From positions 62,001 to 126,000 of the forward strand of contig JABXKS010000001.1 of NCBI GenBank assembly GCA_013619125.1: 64,000 bases of DNA. Direction: 5' to 3'. A program made the translations under genes and the position numbers. Positions 59,579 to 64,000 of this stretch are shown in pieces. Source of the DNA: Clostridiales bacterium. Its GTDB lineage: Bacteria; Bacillota; Clostridia; Tissierellales; GPF-1. Numbering within the stretch: position 1 is the stretch's first letter; the number at the start of each line of letters is the position of its first letter. Below the pieces are notes generated by a model. The model did no database searches, was not told the origin of the DNA, and worked only from the letters and a program-made list of their open reading frames with translations.

Positions 59579-60898
59579 TTATTTACCATCGAAAACATTT
59601 AAATTCAGCGTTACTTTAAAAAACGTGCCTTTCTTGACTTTTTGGAGTGTGATTTCTCCCTTGTGAATATCAACGATCTTTTTGCAAATTGAAAGCCCTA
59701 AGCCGTGTTCACCTGTAAAGCCTTTTGAAAAGGGTTTGAAAAGTGATTCTCTATTCTCATAATCTACCATTTCTCCATCATTGTAGAAAAGAAAGCAAAC
59801 GGAATTATCTTTTACATAAGCTCGTATTGCAATCACTTCGTCGGAATATTTAATTTGATTGTTGATCAAATTTTCAATGAGAATTTGCAGTTCGTCTTTA
59901 TATCCGATCACTACTAAGTCTTCTGGAATATTGATTGTCATTTTTTTTGAAGAGTTCAAGTAGTTGATATTCCGTATAACATGGAGTGCGAGATTGCTGA
60001 TATTAATTTCTTGAGCAATGAAATGTTGGTCTTCAACATTGATTTTTGCGATGAGCAGTAATTCCTCAACTTTATTTTGGATTCTGTTTGTTTGCGCTAA
60101 AATGGTATCTAAAGTCGCATTCATATCTCCTTTAGGGAAGATTTCATCTTTTGCAGATGTCGTATAGCTGGAAATAATCATGATTGGCGTTTTTAACTCG
60201 TGTGAAATGTATTGCAACATTGACTGCTGCACATCATCTTTCTCCTTAAGCCGGTCTTTCATATAAATAAAGGATTTGGCAAGATCCATGATGGCTTGGT
60301 CATCTGAATCAACATTCATTTTTGCATCAAGATTGTAATAAGCGATTTCGTTTGCATATATTTTCAACTTATCAATATTTTCATAGATCTTCTTGGTAAT
60401 GATGCGGATCATTTTAATGGAGACTATGAAAATAAAAATGCTACTGATTGCAACGAATATAGAAATATTAGGAAAAACTTCTTTGTAAATATCTTTGATA
60501 ACGGAGTATTTATATATTTTTTCCCCATTCTTTATATCCATTTCAATCATATAGAGGATGTATTTATCATCAACTTTTTCGCGGTAGGCTTTTACTTTAT
60601 CGATCTGCTTCAGTGCTTCTTCATAAATATGCTCTGCAGTCGCTGTTCCATGGATGGCTTCTACGACATCGATATGGTGCGCCGTTACGCCAAGAATCCA
60701 CTCGTTGTCTAATCCTATATCAAGATTTCTCTCCTCGGTAAATTGATCAATTACTTTGTCTTCAAAAATATGCCCAAAGTAATAATAAGACCAGAAGTAA
60801 ACGATACCAATGACGACTATGCAAATAGCCGTGATAAAGACCGCCATCAAAAGAGTGATTTTTGTAAAAAGCAATGGCTGTTTCTTCTTTATTTTCAT
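59579..60898 (-). CDS. Sensor histidine kinase (439 aa)
   Basis: TM1 near residues 12-36 (LLMAVFITAICIVVIGIVYF), external domain about 40-145, TM2 about 148-168, HAMP-like linker, HisKA with ISHELKTPIMIISSY, and HATPase with LGLSICKKIVDIHKGEI. The ATG at 60898 shares ATGA with the end of the response regulator gene. It senses an unknown external signal. Coupled to its regulator, and divergent from the YfcC/opine dehydrogenase genes. Confidence 0.92.
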   Translation of the reverse strand: MKIKKKQPLLFTKITLLMAVFITAICIVVIGIVYFWSYYYFGHIFEDKVIDQFTEERNLDIGLDNEWILGVTAHHIDVVEAIHGTATAEHIYEEALKQIDKVKAYREKVDDKYILYMIEMDIKNGEKIYKYSVIKDIYKEVFPNISIFVAISSIFIFIVSIKMIRIITKKIYENIDKLKIYANEIAYYNLDAKMNVDSDDQAIMDLAKSFIYMKDRLKEKDDVQQSMLQYISHELKTPIMIISSYTTSAKDEIFPKGDMNATLDTILAQTNRIQNKVEELLLIAKINVEDQHFIAQEINISNLALHVIRNINYLNSSKKMTINIPEDLVVIGYKDELQILIENLINNQIKYSDEVIAIRAYVKDNSVCFLFYNDGEMVDYENRESLFKPFSKGFTGEHGLGLSICKKIVDIHKGEITLQKVKKGTFFKVTLNLNVFDGK

Positions 60899-61554
60899 AT
60901 GTTGCACCGATATCCATAACCATAGATTGTTTCGATGTCGATTCTGGGGAGTTTCTTCCTTATATTCTTAATATAGTTGTCTACAACCCTGTTGCTACCG
61001 TAGAAATCGTCTTCCCATACATCGCGGAGCACCTGTTCTCTCGAAAGAGCAAGGCGCTTGTTCTTTATAAAATATAAGAGCAAATCATATTCACGACTAG
61101 TTAATGGAATGAGGGTATCTTCTTCCATTACAACCCTATGGCTTTTATTGATTGTATAGGGACCGCACATTACTAATATTTTAGCGTTCCCGTTCGTTAC
61201 TTTTTCGAATAGTTTTGAAACGCGATAAACCAGTTCTTTGGGCAAAAAAGGTTTTGCAATATAATCATCACAGCCAAATTCAAAGCCTAGAACACGGTCA
61301 ATTTGATCGCCTCTTGCTGAAATTAGAATGACGGGTTTTGTAGGATCTGCTTTTTTGATCTCGCTTAAAATATCAAATCCATTACCATCAGGTAGCATGA
61401 TATCCAAAATCCATAAATCAATAGAAGTAGTTAGCTGGGTATGCGCTTCAGATGAATTTTTGCACGAAATGACTTTCCAATTATTTTTCTCTAGGTATAA
61501 AGTCAGGATATTGTTCAGATCAGCTTCATCTTCAATCAAACATATCGTCCTCAT
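60895..61554 (-). CDS. OmpR family response regulator (219 aa)
   Basis: Receiver with phospho-Asp in LWILDIMLPDGNGF and acidic pair EDE near the start; winged helix with SREYDLLLYFIKNKRLALSREQVLRDVWEDDFYGSNRVVDNYIKNIRKK. The start at 61554 (MRTICLIEDE) follows GGAGGGCGATT; a longer frame to 61629 runs into the promoter region. It likely controls the divergent transporter. Confidence 0.92.
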   Translation of the reverse strand: MRTICLIEDEADLNNILTLYLEKNNWKVISCKNSSEAHTQLTTSIDLWILDIMLPDGNGFDILSEIKKADPTKPVILISARGDQIDRVLGFEFGCDDYIAKPFLPKELVYRVSKLFEKVTNGNAKILVMCGPYTINKSHRVVMEEDTLIPLTSREYDLLLYFIKNKRLALSREQVLRDVWEDDFYGSNRVVDNYIKNIRKKLPRIDIETIYGYGYRCNI

Positions 61555-61593
61555 AATCGCCCTCCACAGTATTCTACATAATTTCTTATGATA

Positions 61594-61630
61594 ATTATAA
61601 ATCAAATTCACATTCAATTTCATATTCATT
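61594..61630. promoter_or_regulatory. Tandem TTCANN repeats overlapping the response-regulator promoter
   Basis: TTCA occurs at 61607, 61613, 61619 and 61625, exactly 6 bases apart, with a related TTTCACATT at 61657. On the minus strand the -10 TATAAT (61594-61599) lies 7 bases from the repeats, so they take the place of the -35. Repeated half-sites are typical of OmpR-type regulators, although the usual period is 10-12 bases. Confidence 0.5.
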
Positions 61631-61728
61631 ACATTCTAACACAATTGAACATTATTTTTCACATTATTCGGATAATATTCTTAATATTCTTTCATACAAT
61701 AAAAGTACCAAATTTAGGAGGGAAAAGC

Positions 61729-63201
61729 ATGAAATCAAAGTACAAATTGCCAACTGCATTTACTACACTCATTATCATTTCGATTGTAATCGCACTACTA
61801 ACATTTGTAATTCCAGCAGGGCAGTACTCGTTTGATGAAAATAACAGACCTATTGCAGGGTCCTATGCAGCTATGGAAGCCAATCCACAAGGACTTTGGG
61901 ACATAGGCGCAGCGCCGATCAAAGGTTTTAATATGGCGTTGGATGTTGCTCTTTTCGTTCTAATACTCGGAGGATGCCTTGGAGTTCTTTTTGAAACAAG
62001 AGCCATTGATGCAGGTTTCGCAAAAGTAGCGAAAAAGCTGAAAGGTAGAGAGCGCCTCATGATTCCTATCTTATTAGGAATTTGTATGATTGGTGGATCC
62101 ACGTACGGTCTTGCCGAGGAAACAATCGCATTCTATCCGATCATCGTTCCCATATTACTTGCAGCTGGCTACGATGTTGTCACTGCAGTCATGGTTATCT
62201 TTCTTGGTGCCGGGTTGGGAGTTGGCGCTGCAATTATTAATCCATTCAACGTAGGCATTGCATCAAGTCTTGCCAATATTTCCGTAGGAGAAGGCATTGG
62301 CGCTAGAGTTCTTCTGTTCCTTGCATATTTGGCTTTCGGAATATTCTTCGTCACGAGATACGCTGAAAAGGTGAAGAAAAACCCTGAAAAATCCATTGTT
62401 TATGACATCAGAGAAACGGTGGAAGCGCCGTTTAGAAAGCACTCTGATGAGGAAATCCCTGAAATGAACAAGAAACGCAGAAATATTCTTGTTGTATTTG
62501 GAATGTTGTTCGCGATTATGATTGTTTCACTGATTCCATGGGACTTCAAATTTGGAATTACTTTCTTTACAGATATCAATAACAGCATGAAAGCCATTCC
62601 GGTACTTGGCAAAGTCATCGGACATACAGTTGCTTTCGGAGACTGGTATTTCCAAGAATTAACGGTATTGTTCCTTGCTGGAGCTGTCATTATCGGTAAG
62701 ATGTATGGAATGAAAGAAAATCAGATTGTAAAGCATTTTATTATCGGGGCAAAGGACTTATTAAGTGTCGCGTTAATCCTTGGTGTTGCACGAGGCATTT
62801 CTGTCATCATGATTGATGGACACATCATAGGTACGGTACTTCATGCAGGGGAGCAAATCTTATCTGAACTCAATTCAGTTGTGTTCGCTGCCATTGCATA
62901 TGTGGTGTATATCCCTTTATCGTTCCTTATTCCATCATCGTCTGGCCTTGCAACTGCATCAATTCCAATTATGGCGCCACTCAGCGATTTCGCAGGAGTG
63001 GGGAGAGAATATATGGTTATGGCATTTGCAGCCGGCGCTGAGACAATGAATTTCTTCTCACCGACGCAAGCGGTTCTTATAGGTGCGTTAACACTTTGCG
63101 GCATCCCGTTTGGTCGCTGGCTAAAAGTCATCATGCCATTTGTTTTGGGTATTATGGGGATCACCATCGCTGTTTTGGCTATTGGGATTATGTTTATATA
63201 A
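61729..63201 (+). CDS. YfcC family membrane transporter (490 aa)
   Basis: About twelve to thirteen membrane helices. LPTAFTTLIIISIVIALLTFVIPAGQY at the start and GGSTYGLAEETIAFYPIIVPILLAAGYD are the YfcC/C4-dicarboxylate anaerobic carrier pattern; relatives are annotated as basic amino-acid antiporters. ATG 61729 follows AGGAGGGAAAAGC; the frame from 61588 includes the intergenic region. The gene is 32 bases before the opine dehydrogenase and probably imports its substrate. Confidence 0.88.
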   Translation: MKSKYKLPTAFTTLIIISIVIALLTFVIPAGQYSFDENNRPIAGSYAAMEANPQGLWDIGAAPIKGFNMALDVALFVLILGGCLGVLFETRAIDAGFAKVAKKLKGRERLMIPILLGICMIGGSTYGLAEETIAFYPIIVPILLAAGYDVVTAVMVIFLGAGLGVGAAIINPFNVGIASSLANISVGEGIGARVLLFLAYLAFGIFFVTRYAEKVKKNPEKSIVYDIRETVEAPFRKHSDEEIPEMNKKRRNILVVFGMLFAIMIVSLIPWDFKFGITFFTDINNSMKAIPVLGKVIGHTVAFGDWYFQELTVLFLAGAVIIGKMYGMKENQIVKHFIIGAKDLLSVALILGVARGISVIMIDGHIIGTVLHAGEQILSELNSVVFAAIAYVVYIPLSFLIPSSSGLATASIPIMAPLSDFAGVGREYMVMAFAAGAETMNFFSPTQAVLIGALTLCGIPFGRWLKVIMPFVLGIMGITIAVLAIGIMFI

Positions 63202-63233
63202 GTAATTGGATTTTTATATAGGAGGGTTATCAT

Positions 63234-64000
63234 ATGTGTAAAATTACGGTTCTTGGTGCTGGCAACGGTGGCGTGACTGCTTCTTATCATTTTGCAAAAA
63301 ACGGGAATCAAGTTTGTCTATTTGACTTCCCAGAATTCAGCACTCAAATTAAAGCAATCAATGAACGTTCAGGCATTCAAGCATTAGAAGAAGATCATGG
63401 ATGTTCAATGATTCTTCCTGGTTTCGAAAAACTAGTAAAAGCAACAACGGACATTAAAGAAGCGATGGATTTTTCAGATGTATACGTAATGATTTGTCCA
63501 TCATTTGCACAAGAAGTGTTCTTCAAGCAAATGATCCCATATCTGAAAGATGGTCAAACCATTATCGTAATGCCGGGGAATTATGGCGGATTGGTTCTTA
63601 GCCAAATGAAAAATCTTTCTGATAAAGCGGATACGGATGTTACATTTGTTGATGCGATCAGCATTCCATGGGCATGCAGAATCGTAGAACCGGGTATCAT
63701 AACAATCATGGGTATCAAAGAATTTTTACCTGTGAGCATCTATCCGGTTAAAAATGCAACGGAAGAAACCATCGAAACGATTAAGTCAGTTTTGCCGATC
63801 GAAATCGAGATTTTGCCAAACCCTGTTGTTGCGGGACTTGAAAACATTAACTTTGGCGGTCATCCGCTTCTAACGACTTTAAATATGGGTATTCTAGAGA
63901 ATTTTAAGGGCGATTTCAATTATTACAAGGATTGTTGTTCTCCTGCTACAGCAAACGCTGCAGCTAGAATGGACAAAGAGCGTTTATCAGTTGGAAAAGC
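63234..64000 (+). CDS. NAD/NADP octopine/nopaline dehydrogenase family protein (partial, runs off the window)
   Basis: N-terminal Rossmann fold with ITVLGAGNGGVTASYHFAKNG (GxGxxG variant) and the opine dehydrogenase C-terminal domain with GGHPLLTTLNMGILENFKGDFNYY, which carries the family His. At least 255 residues are visible; full size would be about 360. Family members form or split N-(carboxyalkyl) amino acids such as octopine. RBS AGGAGGGTTATC. Together with YfcC it may form an amino-acid or opine uptake and breakdown unit under two-component control. Confidence 0.87.
   Translation, partial: MCKITVLGAGNGGVTASYHFAKNGNQVCLFDFPEFSTQIKAINERSGIQALEEDHGCSMILPGFEKLVKATTDIKEAMDFSDVYVMICPSFAQEVFFKQMIPYLKDGQTIIVMPGNYGGLVLSQMKNLSDKADTDVTFVDAISIPWACRIVEPGIITIMGIKEFLPVSIYPVKNATEETIETIKSVLPIEIEILPNPVVAGLENINFGGHPLLTTLNMGILENFKGDFNYYKDCCSPATANAAARMDKERLSVGK

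Noticed and set aside
1-64000. CRISPR array, tRNA, rRNA, prophage or intact transposon
   Set aside because: No spaced direct repeats, tRNA cloverleaf patterns, rRNA motifs, integrase, capsid or transposase genes were found on reading both strands; a computed search would be needed to exclude short tRNAs fully.

Overview
The window looks like chromosomal DNA of a low-GC, Gram-positive, anaerobic bacterium of the Clostridia type. The evidence is a WalRK (YycFG) locus with YycH, YycI and YycJ homologues, DnaD and DnaI-type replication proteins, AGGAGG ribosome binding sites, a class III (oxygen-sensitive) ribonucleotide reductase with its radical-SAM activase, glutamate dehydrogenase, D-lactate-type dehydrogenase, and a ferredoxin-dependent 2-oxoacid oxidoreductase. 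No rRNA, tRNA, CRISPR array, phage or intact insertion sequence was seen. The species cannot be named from the sequence.

Layout. 1-7281: a glycan operon of GH38 alpha-mannosidase (cut by the window edge), GH31 alpha-glucosidase, GH65 phosphorylase and a ROK sugar kinase. 7401-11389: nitrilase-family amidase, PIN-PhoH protein, and a MarR-MFS pair behind a promoter embedded in a long inverted repeat. 11450-15791 (minus): NrdG, NrdD, glutamate dehydrogenase. 16058-20738: 2-hydroxyacid dehydrogenase, AraC-GyrI regulator, then uracil-DNA glycosylase, DnaI-like loader and DnaD protein on the minus strand. 20874-30375: a G5/LysM/M23 cell-wall peptidase followed by walR, walK, an unrecognised exported protein, yycH, yycI, murA, yycJ and a small CxxC protein. 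This is a wall-homeostasis block with an internal promoter that carries a WalR-type box.

30664-47587 is a mosaic of small units: rhodanese, MFS plus RpiR regulator, ferredoxin, a ferritin-like protein of the thioferritin type, DUF985 cupin, patatin, DUF523/DUF1722 protein, an RsgA GTPase behind an apparent leader-peptide attenuator, a papain-like protein, PadR plus HAAS membrane protein, a B3/4 - cyclase-fold - DUF2785 - MerR group, nitroreductase, PgsA and RlmH.

47736-59478 is the most distinctive region. An IclR regulator diverges from a four-subunit 2-oxoacid:ferredoxin oxidoreductase followed at once by a fused ADP-forming acyl-CoA synthetase. Then come YitT, RidA, a BCCT transporter lacking the usual Trp box, a two-subunit aconitase X and a GntR regulator. 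Together these could import a cyclic imino acid such as a 3-hydroxyproline, dehydrate it, hydrolyse the imine, oxidise the resulting 2-oxoacid to an acyl-CoA with ferredoxin, and recover ATP. This pathway is an inference. 59579-64000: a two-component system diverging from a YfcC transporter and an opine-dehydrogenase-family protein (cut by the window end), a second possible amino-acid or opine module.
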